Source: a virus
IMG/VR virus record: IMGVR_UViG_3300037245_000649
Location: 1 to 35,366 of that record
Reading direction: 5' to 3' (one strand)
DNA: 35,366 nucleotides
Below, in pieces: positions 22,346-30,937 of the stretch. A program made the translations under genes and the position numbers. Under the pieces are notes generated by a model, which saw only the letters and a list, made by a program, of their open reading frames with translations, did not search any database and had not been told where the DNA came from. How positions within the stretch are numbered: position 1 is the first letter of the stretch; each line of letters begins with the position of its first letter.

Positions 22346-24897
22346 TCGTTCCTCGCGGCCCCTGGCGCACAACGGTCGTCAAGAGTTCCGTCAGTTCCCG
22401 TTCGTCGTAAACCAGACCAACGCCATGTTGTAGTTTTGTCACCAGTTCTACTCCCTGTTGACTTATCAATATGCCGCGTATTAATCTTCTTCTTACTAAT
22501 CCCAGATATCGAAGACAATGCATCTTTGAATTGCGGCCCGCTTAATTTATTTTTAACTCTAAACTCTTCACAATATTGATCGTAGTACGTCTCCATATCT
22601 TTCAACTTAACAACCCACTGTACAACGTCGCCCGGCTCATTCTGATCAAACCAGTCACGAACAAGTCTCAAAACAGGATTCGCACCAGTTTCAAATTGTT
22701 CACGCATCTCAGCAGACGATGCAGGCTCAATAAACCCGTCGTTGGCAATTAATTTCTCACCAGATTCGAGTACAAGATTCATTAATCCGGGCAATTCACT
22801 GCGCCACACATCTATAATATTAATTATCATGTCGCCACCACGAACGTAAACATGTTTGAACACCAGAAACTTTAGTCTTACAGCCAAACCACTAGAATTA
22901 GCGTGCATACGCAGCGGTTTATTACCTGCGATAATCATCTGTGCTGGAATAATCCGCGTCTCAATAATGCCGCCCTTTCTCTCAACACGTATTGGCTGGC
23001 CTGCTGCAATGCTTAACATATTTTCTGTAAGCGTGCCATCCATAAAGTCTTTTTTCGTTACATTTTCATCGTCACACATCAGTACTTTAGAGAATATTGT
23101 CCTGAACAATTCAAATTGATTTCCAATTTTACTAAGACTTATTGCTTCGCAACTTTTCACACCAATAAATTCAGCAATTAGTTGTAAGTATTTTGATTTA
23201 CCTGTATCAGGTAGCCCAACCATACTTAGAATACTTTTGTACTTACCCGGCGCAGATATCATACACAGAAATATAAATTGCAAGAACAACTCTATTGATT
23301 CGACGTCATCATCCCACTGCACCCGTAGCGACTCTTGAATTTTTGGGCACTTTGCGCCGGCGTCATAATCAAATGGCAACGCATGGCGAGCGATGCACGA
23401 CTGCATGTTTCTAGGATAAGCACGTCGCGACGGGATATGAAAGTTGCTGCTTTTCATAATCACTATGTCACTTGCCGCCCAGTCGCGTTCATGCTCTGGC
23501 ATGTATGAACTCCGAAAAATGGGCATAGTTGCGTGCTTATGTATGTCAAGCCCGACCTCTATTTGACATGCGCGCAGAATCTCTTCGTAATCTCTCGGTG
23601 TTCCTTTGAACGGCGCGTTGGGGTCTTTAGATTTTCCGTCACCGCAGTATTTCAACATCCGTTGAATCGTTTTGAGTTGCGTGTCCGGTTCAGTCTCATT
23701 ATAGAGCAGTGACTTTATGCATCCTTTCAACCAGTCTTTATCATAAGACAACAGCAGCCCGTCGGTCAACGAGTGATAAACGCTGTACCACGTTTCCCAG
23801 ATTGGGCCGGGAAATCCCTTCTCAAATATCAAGCCCGTCATCTCGCCGTTTTCAATTCGTGCTTTGATCGACTCGCATGGCTGCCACTCTTGCAAATCGT
23901 TACTCAACGCGAGTGCCAAGAGTGCAGCTTTCGCTCTCGCGTTTCCGTCATCTGCCCGCCCAACACCAGCACCCACACCGTTCAACGCCCAACTAGCGTC
24001 ACGTCCAGAACCACCTACATTCAACCAATCAGTGACGTCACTATGATTGCCAATCTCTTTCAGGCCGGGCAGCCTAAGTAACTTTACGCTTGTACTTTTT
24101 CCGTATCTATTATGCGCAGCTTTGAGCGCTTTCGTCTCGCCTGCGTTCATGCCGTTCGTGCTATCTTCGTCATAGTCAACGAGAATAACCACACAACGAC
24201 CGTCGAGCGGCGAAGTGTCAGTCTTAATCCAATCGTTAATTAGTGCGGCGGTAGGTGTTAGACCCAGCTTCCGCAGAGTCTTCGCGTCTTTTGACCCTTC
24301 GCACATAAATACTATATTGCCATCACCGCGCTCAGCGCCGTCGTCATTCTCGCTCTTCCGCGACACAACAACGCCATGTAGATTATATAGTATCCGCAAC
24401 CCACCGCCTGCACCGCCTGCGCCACCCCCACCGTCCTTCGGCACGCCGTAAATCCACTTATCAGCACGCTTGCCTTTGCTATCTACATGCACTGCAACTT
24501 TCGCACCGTCGCTGTCAATGCTATCAACTGTTTTGCTATACTTTGGATTCAAACGACGAACGGCGAAACGACTTTGACTTGTCTCTTTATCGTACTTAAC
24601 TTCCTGATATAAAAGTTCTCCATCTTCTGTTATAAAGTCATAGGTAGCAATGATTTGTGGCGCGCCATACAGAATTCCCAACCCGCTGAATCCCATTGCA
24701 GATACAATTTCAATTACCTTGCAACCGCCGTGACATTGTATGCCAATCTTGCCGTTCTCATTGAGCGTCGTCCATAGCGAATTATTTGCATCCCCGTGCG
24801 ACGGGCAGAGAGACATACACTGGTATTCCGCCTGCTTCTGCACGCCTTGAAGCTTGCCAATAAACTTCTCAAAGCGATTTATATCCTCTTGTTTCAT
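22339..24897 (-). CDS. Primase-helicase: CHC2 zinc finger, Toprim and SF3 (D5-like) helicase, 852 aa
   Basis: The N-terminus has a primase zinc finger (Cys27, Cys31, His34, then CHGGC at 55-59). A glycine-rich linker lies at 156-166. The Toprim domain shows MCEGSKD (Glu200) and ILVDYDED (Asp241, Asp243), which bind the metals for primer synthesis. The C-terminal third is a superfamily 3 helicase: Walker A GLPDTGKSK (561-569), Walker B VLMCDDEN (about 605-612) and the sensor IIAGNKP (about 655-661), with the preceding D5-N-like region. The combination gives primer synthesis and unwinding in one chain at the replication fork. Its last residues (GAARNEF) fall in the duplicated 25-bp segment. The origin-like repeats lie two genes away. 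Confidence 0.93.
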   Translation of the reverse strand: MKQEDINRFEKFIGKLQGVQKQAEYQCMSLCPSHGDANNSLWTTLNENGKIGIQCHGGCKVIEIVSAMGFSGLGILYGAPQIIATYDFITEDGELLYQEVKYDKETSQSRFAVRRLNPKYSKTVDSIDSDGAKVAVHVDSKGKRADKWIYGVPKDGGGGAGGAGGGLRILYNLHGVVVSRKSENDDGAERGDGNIVFMCEGSKDAKTLRKLGLTPTAALINDWIKTDTSPLDGRCVVILVDYDEDSTNGMNAGETKALKAAHNRYGKSTSVKLLRLPGLKEIGNHSDVTDWLNVGGSGRDASWALNGVGAGVGRADDGNARAKAALLALALSNDLQEWQPCESIKARIENGEMTGLIFEKGFPGPIWETWYSVYHSLTDGLLLSYDKDWLKGCIKSLLYNETEPDTQLKTIQRMLKYCGDGKSKDPNAPFKGTPRDYEEILRACQIEVGLDIHKHATMPIFRSSYMPEHERDWAASDIVIMKSSNFHIPSRRAYPRNMQSCIARHALPFDYDAGAKCPKIQESLRVQWDDDVESIELFLQFIFLCMISAPGKYKSILSMVGLPDTGKSKYLQLIAEFIGVKSCEAISLSKIGNQFELFRTIFSKVLMCDDENVTKKDFMDGTLTENMLSIAAGQPIRVERKGGIIETRIIPAQMIIAGNKPLRMHANSSGLAVRLKFLVFKHVYVRGGDMIINIIDVWRSELPGLMNLVLESGEKLIANDGFIEPASSAEMREQFETGANPVLRLVRDWFDQNEPGDVVQWVVKLKDMETYYDQYCEEFRVKNKLSGPQFKDALSSISGISKKKINTRHIDKSTGSRTGDKTTTWRWSGLRRTGTDGTLDDRCAPGAARNEF

Positions 24898-24951
24898 CCG
24901 TCACCCGACTCCATAACTTGCGATTAAAACTGTGCGATTCACGATTGCTTG

Positions 24952-25398
24952 CTACATGCCAAATCTTTGAATTTCTAAAACACGAGACCTAAGAAAGTCA
25001 CGTTCTGCTTTGACATTGCTGTTAAATTCAAGACTTGCTTGAGGCATAGAAGAGTGCCTCGGTCCTCGTATAGGATTAGCAATTAAAATACCATATTCAT
25101 TTGGAATATACTTTAACGCATTTGATTCTATCTCTGAATACAAGTCTTTTGTTAGCATATAATATCTGTATGTACCCATACCTAACGATGGATTTTGTAT
25201 ATGTGGTTTATTTTGGTCTGCACGCAAATCAGCTAACGTTCGCTTGCATTCGATCGTGTAACAATCGCATTGTGACCAGCCAATAGCATCGGGCATTTCC
25301 GAGATTCGTGCAGACCCTTGTTCACTGAAAACTGGGTTGCAAGAAAATCTTCCAGACAGTCTCTGCTTAGCACATATAACTAGTTCTTTGTGTGTCAT
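24952..25398 (-). CDS. PD-(D/E)XK nuclease-like protein, 148 aa
   Basis: The core motif is visible as MPDAIGW (Asp37) and YTIECKRT (Glu50-x-Lys52), followed by a helix ADLRADQNKPH and the strand MGTYRYYMLTKDL. This arrangement resembles MmcB-like and other small resolvase-type nucleases, where the acidic residue and E-x-K chelate the metal. At 148 aa it is a single domain. It lies between the P-loop kinase and the primase-helicase, so a role in recombination, repair or host DNA breakdown is plausible. No Shine-Dalgarno is obvious. Confidence 0.7.
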   Translation of the reverse strand: MTHKELVICAKQRLSGRFSCNPVFSEQGSARISEMPDAIGWSQCDCYTIECKRTLADLRADQNKPHIQNPSLGMGTYRYYMLTKDLYSEIESNALKYIPNEYGILIANPIRGPRHSSMPQASLEFNSNVKAERDFLRSRVLEIQRFGM

Positions 25399-25488
25399 TA
25401 GTGTTTACACCCACTTTCACGATTAAAAGTAAAATGTTGAACGGCGAACGAATCGCGGCGTCCACCGCCCAACTTCAATCAGATTTAT

Positions 25489-25998
25489 CTACGTACTAAC
25501 GTACAAGATTTCATCAAAACCCTCGTCTACTGTTGGTATAACAAATTGGTCATTTTTCTTGCGCCATACAATGTCCCATACTTCTTGAGATGTGCCATAG
25601 TTAGCATCGGGATTAGACTTTCGTTTCAAGCTTTCCAGTCTGGGTACAAATGGCATACAGACAGCAGTCACGTCTATATCTGGCCAAGTAACATCAAAGA
25701 TGTTTCGCCTGCTTAATACGTCGCCATTAGTTTCATCCACAATGACGTTAACACCGCGATCTAATAGACCCTCTATCATCTCATTTGTTTCGAGTTCGAT
25801 GAGGTCTTCAAGGTTCTCGTCAAAGATATACTTGTCACCGCCACCTAGCATCCAACGAATAGCGTCCTTTGACACCACAGCCCAACGTTCATCTTTATGC
25901 TCACCAGTATGCTCATCTTTTTGTTCAGATAGAAATTTCTTGATCCACGTTGATTTACCGCTGCCTACATTCCCAACCATTATGTATAGCCTTGTCAT
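25489..25998 (-). CDS. P-loop kinase (AAA_33/polynucleotide-kinase-like), 169 aa
   Basis: The Walker A motif GNVGSGKST is at residues 9-17, directly after a MTRLYIMV strand. The later VVSKDAIRWMLGG and VNVIVDETN segments match the kinase half of T4 polynucleotide kinase and relatives: SKD-x-IR and DETN are the substrate-side motifs. There is no phosphatase domain. These enzymes transfer phosphate to 5' ends of DNA or RNA or to small molecules, and phages use them to help repair nicked tRNA. The ATG overlaps the stop of the small upstream gene (ATGA). Confidence 0.83.
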   Translation of the reverse strand: MTRLYIMVGNVGSGKSTWIKKFLSEQKDEHTGEHKDERWAVVSKDAIRWMLGGGDKYIFDENLEDLIELETNEMIEGLLDRGVNVIVDETNGDVLSRRNIFDVTWPDIDVTAVCMPFVPRLESLKRKSNPDANYGTSQEVWDIVWRKKNDQFVIPTVDEGFDEILYVST

Positions 25999-26198
25999 TT
26001 CTGATCTCCAAGCCTAGCTTTACGGAGTTCATCCACCAAGTCATCAATCTTACGGCACAGCCTATCAATATCGACCGTCTGTGACGAACAATGTGGGGAA
26101 TCTTGAGTTGACGACCGGTTCGTCGGTACTGGCAGGCAGGACCAACAATCACAACTCGAACTATGTGAATCGGGCAACTCATCATAAGGTCCATGCAT
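25995..26198 (-). CDS. Small Cys-rich coiled-coil protein, 67 aa
   Basis: Starts MHGPYDELPDSHSSSCDCW; the first 45 residues are Ser/Cys-rich (CDCWSC) and the end is a charged heptad helix (IDRLCRKIDDLVDELRKARL). AGGAG lies seven bases before the ATG and the stop overlaps the kinase start by four bases, which identifies this frame rather than the overlapping alternative (25955..26194). Function unknown. Confidence 0.6.
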   Translation of the reverse strand: MHGPYDELPDSHSSSCDCWSCLPVPTNRSSTQDSPHCSSQTVDIDRLCRKIDDLVDELRKARLGDQK

Positions 26199-26212
26199 AT
26201 CTATTCTCCTTG

Positions 26213-26578
26213 TTAATTAGTAGTATCATCTTTCTTTCCATCAATCTCTTCCGCAGTATAAGTCGGAACAGCCTCGCCGCTACACGTAAATGTCTTGACT
26301 TCTATCTCTTCGTCTCGCATACAATGTTGCTCCCACGCTTTTTCGGGTTCAAGTTTCACAACCACGACGATCGTATCTCCACCCATCATATAATGACTGC
26401 AATTCCGGTCATGTTCTTCCGCCCAGCTCTTCGCCGCATATTCAGCCGCAACAGCATAGACCTCGTCCCATGTCTCGTCGTCATACTCAGGACACTGCAC
26501 CAACCACAACGGTGGACATTCGTGTCCCTTCTCATAACTATAAGTCCAAGCATTGCAATTTGGGCATCTGTCTGTCAT
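26213..26578 (-). CDS. Hypothetical zinc-ribbon protein, 121 aa
   Basis: From the ATG at 26578 (MTDRCPNCNAWTYSY) there is a C-x2-C pair, then HECPP, then a middle containing many acidic residues and histidines (EEHDRNCSHYMMGGD), a beta segment TIVVVVKLEPEKA, and an acidic end. The start overlaps the upstream stop (ATGA). It looks like a small zinc-binding early protein; no family is recognised. Confidence 0.65.
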   Translation of the reverse strand: MTDRCPNCNAWTYSYEKGHECPPLWLVQCPEYDDETWDEVYAVAAEYAAKSWAEEHDRNCSHYMMGGDTIVVVVKLEPEKAWEQHCMRDEEIEVKTFTCSGEAVPTYTAEEIDGKKDDTTN

Positions 26579-26979
26579 GAGTTCACCAGCCAATCCGGTC
26601 GATGTGTTTTGACCCATTTCATAACGTCGATCGTTTCGCGTTTCACAACTTCACACGCCCAACTTTCGTATTCATCCAGAACAGTCTTGGCGAAAGTCTC
26701 AGCAGATTCTTTCATTGCGTCTGTAGCATCTGAATAACTGCGAGCCGGGTCACTATAGTCTTCGTCTAGCCTTTCCAGGAGTTGCGATAAAACGTCGTCG
26801 CCCAAGTTTTCTGGGGTGGGCAACGCCATTTTAGCATACCCGCAAATCTCCAGAGTTTCTGGCAACGCAGTCATCTCATCTAAGACATACTCAATAGCTT
26901 CGTCCTGGTCCTTGTGCGTGAGTCGTTCTTCACTTTCTTTATCCCAGTATACGATTGGTCTTTTTTCTTTATCAGCCAT
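26575..26979 (-). CDS. Acidic hypothetical protein, 134 aa
   Basis: Not recognised by name. It begins MADKEKRPIVYWDKES, is rich in Glu/Asp and helix formers, and ends in VMKWVKTHRPDWLVNS. The pattern YVLDEMTALPETLEICGYA resembles small early proteins found in many lytic phages, of unknown function. AGGAG with eight-base spacing supports the start at 26979, and the upstream frame's stop (26991) touches this ribosome site. It overlaps the next gene by four bases. Confidence 0.65.
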   Translation of the reverse strand: MADKEKRPIVYWDKESEERLTHKDQDEAIEYVLDEMTALPETLEICGYAKMALPTPENLGDDVLSQLLERLDEDYSDPARSYSDATDAMKESAETFAKTVLDEYESWACEVVKRETIDVMKWVKTHRPDWLVNS

Positions 26980-26990
26980 CAGTCTCTCCT

Positions 26991-27237
26991 TCAGCCACGA
27001 CCGCCAAATTCTCTTTGACCTTCGGGCGGCAATCGTAGTGATCTTTCATATTCTGTTTCTTTCAAATGCTTCTTTTCGTCGCGACGTTCTTTTTCGCGTC
27101 GCGGCGTTAAGTACTTTGGTTTCTTTTCAGTTCGTTCGTTCTATCTTAATACATCCACAACCCTGGCACCAAAAGATTGTTCCGTAGCCGCCCTTTCGGT
27201 CTGTTGACACACCAAGTTCTTTCCATTCTGGTTTCAT
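26991..27237 (-). pseudogene. Small zinc-ribbon gene split by a (GAAC)3 tetranucleotide frameshift
   Basis: The first frame (ATG 27237, stop at 27127) encodes 36 aa, MKPEWKELGVSTDRKGG…WCQGCGCIKIERTN. Immediately after, another frame without any start codon encodes EKKPKYLTPRREKERRDEKK…GQREFGGRG and stops at 26991, exactly at the ribosome site of the next gene. At the junction the minus strand reads GAACGAACGAACTGA. If one GAAC is removed the two halves join in frame as …KIERT-EKKPKYL…, an 80-aa protein. The total length of 247 bases is four more than 81 codons. It may be a disrupted gene, a slippage-switched gene, a frameshifted one or an assembly error. Confidence 0.65.
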
Positions 27238-27527
27238 CAGTCTTTATCCTTCCCAGTCAACGCACGATGCATGTCTCGATCAAAGTCATCCGGCATCAAG
27301 TCGAACAAATATCGCATTGCCATCGCAGCGACTTGAATCGCCTCATCGCACGACCCGTAAAGATTGTTCGATTTAATATCGTCCCACAACTCGTCAACTT
27401 CTTCGAGCAATATCGCATAGCCTTCGTGTGGATTATGAAACTTACCAAACTTTTCCGTCGCCCGATACAACTCCTTCTTCACTAAGCCTTGTATCTTTAA
27501 GAACTTTCGTATTTCTTTGTCAGTCAT
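27237..27527 (-). CDS. MazG-like NTP pyrophosphohydrolase, 96 aa
   Basis: The segment HNPHEGYAILLEEVDELWDDIKS holds the EE-x-x-E/D-type metal-binding helix of the all-alpha MazG/dUTPase-like superfamily, and EAIQVAAMAMRYLFDL is the matching second helix. At 96 aa it is a single minimal domain. Such enzymes remove pyrophosphate from nucleotides, including alarmones or non-canonical dNTPs, and are common in phages. The start overlaps the previous gene by eight bases, and the stop overlaps the next start by one base (TGATG). Confidence 0.72.
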   Translation of the reverse strand: MTDKEIRKFLKIQGLVKKELYRATEKFGKFHNPHEGYAILLEEVDELWDDIKSNNLYGSCDEAIQVAAMAMRYLFDLMPDDFDRDMHRALTGKDKD

Positions 27528-27744
27528 TTGTCACCCAGAATTTCCACCATTTGCGTATGTAGTTCGAGCAATCAAAACTTAAATTAAGTTTCTCACAGTT
27601 ACTTGTTGAGAAGTCAACAACTATATGCCCAATACTATCAACAGATTTTACGTCTTTTAGTTTGCAGAACCAGCCCCAGTTTATACCTAGTGACGCAAAC
27701 TCGCGATACTTACATTGTTTGCAATTCTTACAATAAACTTTCAT
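27520..27744 (-). CDS. Small Cys-rich zinc-binding protein, 74 aa
   Basis: Begins MKVYCKNCKQCKYREF, with several cysteines in a zinc-knuckle arrangement (C-x2-C-x2-C), then CKLKDVKSV and CEKLNLSFDCSNY. This is the C-C-C-C style of small metal-binding phage proteins. The ATG at 27744 shares a base with the upstream stop (TGATG); the GTG one codon earlier is less likely. Function unknown. Confidence 0.65.
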   Translation of the reverse strand: MKVYCKNCKQCKYREFASLGINWGWFCKLKDVKSVDSIGHIVVDFSTSNCEKLNLSFDCSNYIRKWWKFWVTND

Positions 27745-28496
27745 CACCGCCCTCGTTTCTTCGACGCGCGACGCAGCTTCAAACTACGCCTCGCGCTCTT
27801 AGTAAGTTTATGCCGCACGCTATTGTCGCCACCGGCGTGTGACTCAATATCATTCATCATTCTTTGCACAGCCATCTGCTGCCGAATCAAGTCACCAGCA
27901 ACGAGCAGTTTAACACAAAGCGACTCATTCAAACACTCTTGCGACTCTGGTCGTTCGCATCGCACGATTGGCAATCGGCTCTCGCCGCCCGGCTCGCTAT
28001 AGGAACCGCCACCAATGTCAAGCTCTTCACCAACATACACACCATCAGCGTTACCAACCTGTACACCATCAGCGTTAACGCCATCCGTATCAATCCAATC
28101 CGTTTCTTCGTCCGCGTCAATACTCGCGTCCACGCCTTCAAGAAGTTCGTCCCATTTTACATCATTTTTGGCGTTTCGTGCGGCTAATTTGTCTTGTGCA
28201 ACGTTCAATTTGCCTATTGCGGCGTCTAATGTAGCATCTAATGGCGTATCGTCGTCCGTAACCCGCCCAGAATCGCCAGGGTCGCGTTTTTCAGTCACCG
28301 GCGCGTATTGCCCCGTCTTCGCACCGTCAACGAACCAAGGGCAACGCGGGCACGTCATGTTGTACCAATCTGAACCGCCAGACTTGTTGGGTGCGTCGAT
28401 AATATCTGCGCCAACGCTATCAGCCCCGACGTACCGCTTCAAGATGCTCGCCAAGATAGGGTTTGTTTTACTTGTCATCTCAGGTTTTGGTCCCAT
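27744..28496 (-). CDS. Hypothetical protein with basic tail, 250 aa
   Basis: Not recognised. From ATG 28496 (MGPKPEMTSKTN) it has a CPRCPWF pair near residue 50, a charged middle, a repetitive acidic stretch (DGVNADGVQVGNADGVYV, three DGV units with related spacing), a likely helical segment (VKLLVAGDLIRQQMAVQRMM) and a very basic C-terminus (RRSLKLRRASKKRGR) fit to bind nucleic acid. GGGAG before GAATAACAATG supports the start; the upstream gene ends two bases before it. Confidence 0.6.
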   Translation of the reverse strand: MGPKPEMTSKTNPILASILKRYVGADSVGADIIDAPNKSGGSDWYNMTCPRCPWFVDGAKTGQYAPVTEKRDPGDSGRVTDDDTPLDATLDAAIGKLNVAQDKLAARNAKNDVKWDELLEGVDASIDADEETDWIDTDGVNADGVQVGNADGVYVGEELDIGGGSYSEPGGESRLPIVRCERPESQECLNESLCVKLLVAGDLIRQQMAVQRMMNDIESHAGGDNSVRHKLTKSARRSLKLRRASKKRGR

Positions 28497-28498
28497 TG

Positions 28499-29041
28499 TT
28501 ATTCTCTCCCATAATCTGTAACGTAACCACACTTTTTGCACTTGATTGTTCTCGACCCATCGCCGTACGTAGTGACCACAGACTTCGCCGCATCATGTTT
28601 ACATTTCTCTAACCCAACACGCTCGTCGTTAATTACTCGCGGCAGCGCAGCGTAGTCAGCAGCAGTCAAGATTTCGTCGCGAGTCTTTAATCGTTCAATA
28701 CGCTCTAAGTTGGCAATACTTTTGCACCTGTCTTTTAGCATATCACAAACATCATCATGTCTGCAATCACAAAAGTCTTCGGTTTGTGGTGTACTTGGCG
28801 TACTCTCACAAGTACCACTCGGTATTGAAACAACTTTGCTGGGCTCTTTTGACTTGTCGCCCGTCTCACCAAGCTCATCGAGAATCGCACGACGCACGTT
28901 TCTGATCCGATCACGGGCGTCATCTTGAGGGTGTAAGTTAACAATCTTCAGCATTTCTTCGAACGCTGCAAGCCACGTCTCAGAAATGTGAAATGGGTGC
29001 CCTGCGTTATTGTCCATCAGCTTTTTACTTTCGTCATTCAT
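28499..29041 (-). CDS. Hypothetical protein with C-terminal zinc ribbon, 180 aa
   Basis: Not recognised. The N-terminal half is helical (ETWLAAFEEMLKIV, DRIRNVRRAILDEL); the middle is a Ser/Thr/Pro linker with CDCRHDDVCDML; the C-terminal part ends TIKCKKCGYVTDYG with a C-x2-C and upstream CKHD, forming a likely zinc ribbon. GGGAG precedes TTGAACGATG. The gene sits in a tight leftward series with neighbours about 3 bases apart. Confidence 0.6.
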   Translation of the reverse strand: MNDESKKLMDNNAGHPFHISETWLAAFEEMLKIVNLHPQDDARDRIRNVRRAILDELGETGDKSKEPSKVVSIPSGTCESTPSTPQTEDFCDCRHDDVCDMLKDRCKSIANLERIERLKTRDEILTAADYAALPRVINDERVGLEKCKHDAAKSVVTTYGDGSRTIKCKKCGYVTDYGRE

Positions 29042-29044
29042 CGT

Positions 29045-29476
29045 TCAACTCCCATCGTTCAAGTTTATTTTAGTGCCATCCGGGTTTAAGCCCATCTCAT
29101 GTCGAATCTGGGCCTCAGTCGGATAAGCCTCGCCCCCGTTATCTGCTAGCCGATCAGCAATAGTTAGTATACTCTTGCGGAGTTTGCTATCAATAAATCG
29201 TCCCAGACGCCCACCTCTTCTCATTCTCATTTGACCCAGCGACGCGAGTAGAACATCTGCATACGCCACAAGCAATTCGTCAGGAATCATATCAGGATAC
29301 TTGCAAAGACGAATTATTCGCTCGTCCTGTTCCGCGAGTTGTTCTTTAGTAAAGTACAACCACCTTTGCATCATCGGGTCTTTCCCGCTGCTTGTTGTAT
29401 TTTCTGGGCCGCTTGATCCGTTCGACGCAGCGACTTTCATCTTTGCAATGAATATGTCTAGTTTACTTTCGTTCAT
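29045..29476 (-). CDS. Hypothetical helical protein, 143 aa
   Basis: Not recognised. It begins MNESKLDIFIAKMKVAASNG, has a polar linker (SSGPENTTSSGKDP), and then a mostly helical body (EQLAEQDERIIRLCKYPD, LVAYADVLLASLGQMRMRRGG, KSILTIADRLAD). The basic RMRRGGRLGRF stretch might contact nucleic acid. AAGGA seven bases before the ATG supports the start. It follows the BCS1-like gene by 10 bases. Confidence 0.6.
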   Translation of the reverse strand: MNESKLDIFIAKMKVAASNGSSGPENTTSSGKDPMMQRWLYFTKEQLAEQDERIIRLCKYPDMIPDELLVAYADVLLASLGQMRMRRGGRLGRFIDSKLRKSILTIADRLADNGGEAYPTEAQIRHEMGLNPDGTKINLNDGS

Positions 29477-29486
29477 CGTTCAATCC

Positions 29487-30737
29487 TTAATTATGTATTT
29501 TAGTATCGTAACAAAACGCAATAATCGAGTCGAGCGACTCGCCCATGACGACTTTGCTTTGAAGGTCAGCAACGGTCACATCTTTACAAAGGTCACCAAG
29601 CTTTGGCGCAACACACTTGCCATCGCCCGGGTCAATACCAAAGAACGCCTCAGCAAATTCGTCAAAGACTTCGCCCGTGACGTACCCCAACTCTAGTTTC
29701 ACGTCGATACGACCCGGTCGAAGCAGCGCGGCGTCGAGTTTCTCAATATGGTTCGTCGTCATAATAACAACTCTGCCATGACTAATTGATATTCCGTCTA
29801 GCGCGTTTAGTATTCCCGAAATCCCGCCGCTGATAATTGCTTTCGTACTTTCACTGTACTTATTTTCGCCGTCTTTATTTTTGGCGTCTCTATTTGAAGT
29901 GGACGGATTAGAATCAATATCCTCGACGACAATAATATCTTTGTCATCTTCAAAATCAGCTACTGCGTCAAGTTGCCATGCGGGAATTACGGCAAGTCCT
30001 GTATCAAGATGTGCGGCGATTGCACGAATCAACGAAGTCTTTCCGGTTCCGGGCGGTCCATGAAGTAAGATTCCAAGCTGGTATGGTATTCCATGTTCAA
30101 TGTACCATTGTTCACTGTCTTTGAATTTTTTGAGTGTGTCGAGCAACTGACAACGCAAGTCTGATGACATAAAAATTGAATCAAGATTTCGTTTTGGCTG
30201 CTTCGATGTAGACCAGCATTCCTTGTTGTATTTACGGATCATTGTCATCGTGCCAGAATCTTTGTCGCTGCATTTTTTTATTTCAGTCAAGAGTTTGTCA
30301 AAAAGGGAGTGCCCGCGACCCAGTTTTGATAACACAACTTCTTCTTTGTCCTGGCTTGTGCGAGTATCAACGCGAGTGAGTTCAATTAGCAACGGTGTCT
30401 TACAGTACCACATTAAGTGGCACCCGTAACCAACAGTCTTAATTGTGTCGCTTTCACCCCATGTGCCATTAGTAATTTTTAATCGCCTGAATTTTTTACT
30501 ATATCCGTTAGCCTCAAGCCAGATCATTAAGTGGTAGAACGACTTATGGTATGACGTAATTGTGATAGACGTAGTCAAGTGCTTTTTCACAAACCGTGCT
30601 ACGTCCGTCGGGACTTTCCTCAACAAGTACGTGGCGACGCCGAGAATCCAAGCGGAAATCGCAGCGGCCATAAATTGGTTGCCGCCGGACACACTTGTTA
30701 TCCATGCCAATACTGTTGTCAGCAAATTTTCAATCAT
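29487..30737 (-). CDS. BCS1-like AAA+ ATPase with N-terminal membrane helix, 416 aa
   Basis: Residues about 21-40 form a hydrophobic segment (QFMAAAISAWILGVATYLL), a probable membrane anchor, as in BCS1. A BCS1_N-like beta region follows (FYHLMIWLEANGYS, and a strand pattern to about residue 120). The AAA core has Walker A HGPPGTGKT (226-234), Walker B IIVVEDID (268-275), then ISGILNALDG, VIMTTNHIEKLDAALLRPGRID (sensor 1 and arginine finger region). Mitochondrial BCS1 moves a folded protein across a membrane. In a phage it may remodel or translocate a protein at the host membrane. An acidic/Ser-rich insert follows the Walker B. AGGAG precedes the ATG. Confidence 0.87.
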   Translation of the reverse strand: MIENLLTTVLAWITSVSGGNQFMAAAISAWILGVATYLLRKVPTDVARFVKKHLTTSITITSYHKSFYHLMIWLEANGYSKKFRRLKITNGTWGESDTIKTVGYGCHLMWYCKTPLLIELTRVDTRTSQDKEEVVLSKLGRGHSLFDKLLTEIKKCSDKDSGTMTMIRKYNKECWSTSKQPKRNLDSIFMSSDLRCQLLDTLKKFKDSEQWYIEHGIPYQLGILLHGPPGTGKTSLIRAIAAHLDTGLAVIPAWQLDAVADFEDDKDIIVVEDIDSNPSTSNRDAKNKDGENKYSESTKAIISGGISGILNALDGISISHGRVVIMTTNHIEKLDAALLRPGRIDVKLELGYVTGEVFDEFAEAFFGIDPGDGKCVAPKLGDLCKDVTVADLQSKVVMGESLDSIIAFCYDTKIHN

Positions 30738-30769
30738 CGCTCGTCTCCTGATCGCGGATTAAATCACAA

Positions 30770-30937
30770 TCATAACTCCAAATCACATCTATTACAAACA
30801 CCAGTCTGGTGCAATAAATTACCACATCTGCCGCACGTATTCCGCAACGACGAGAGACCAATCGCCTGTTTCCACTTCGGCCAACGACTAATGATTCTCT
30901 TCGCAAGTTTGAAGTGCTTATTTTGTTTGTCACTCAT
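30770..30937 (-). CDS. Zinc-ribbon microprotein, 55 aa
   Basis: The frame from the ATG at 30937 reads MSDKQNKHFKLAKRIISRW and later CGRCGNLLHQTGVCNRCDL, two C-x2-C pairs separated by 10 residues, a typical zinc ribbon. A second ATG one codon upstream overlaps the previous stop (ATGA); AAAGG spacing favours the inner one. The overlapping alternative frame (30730..30933) lacks these features. The basic N-terminal half might contact DNA or RNA. Confidence 0.6.
   Translation of the reverse strand: MSDKQNKHFKLAKRIISRWPKWKQAIGLSSLRNTCGRCGNLLHQTGVCNRCDLEL

Noticed and set aside
25955-26194. Alternative minus-strand 79-aa frame
   Set aside because: The overlapping frame 25995..26198 has AGGAG at seven bases and an ATGA junction with the kinase gene; this one has neither.
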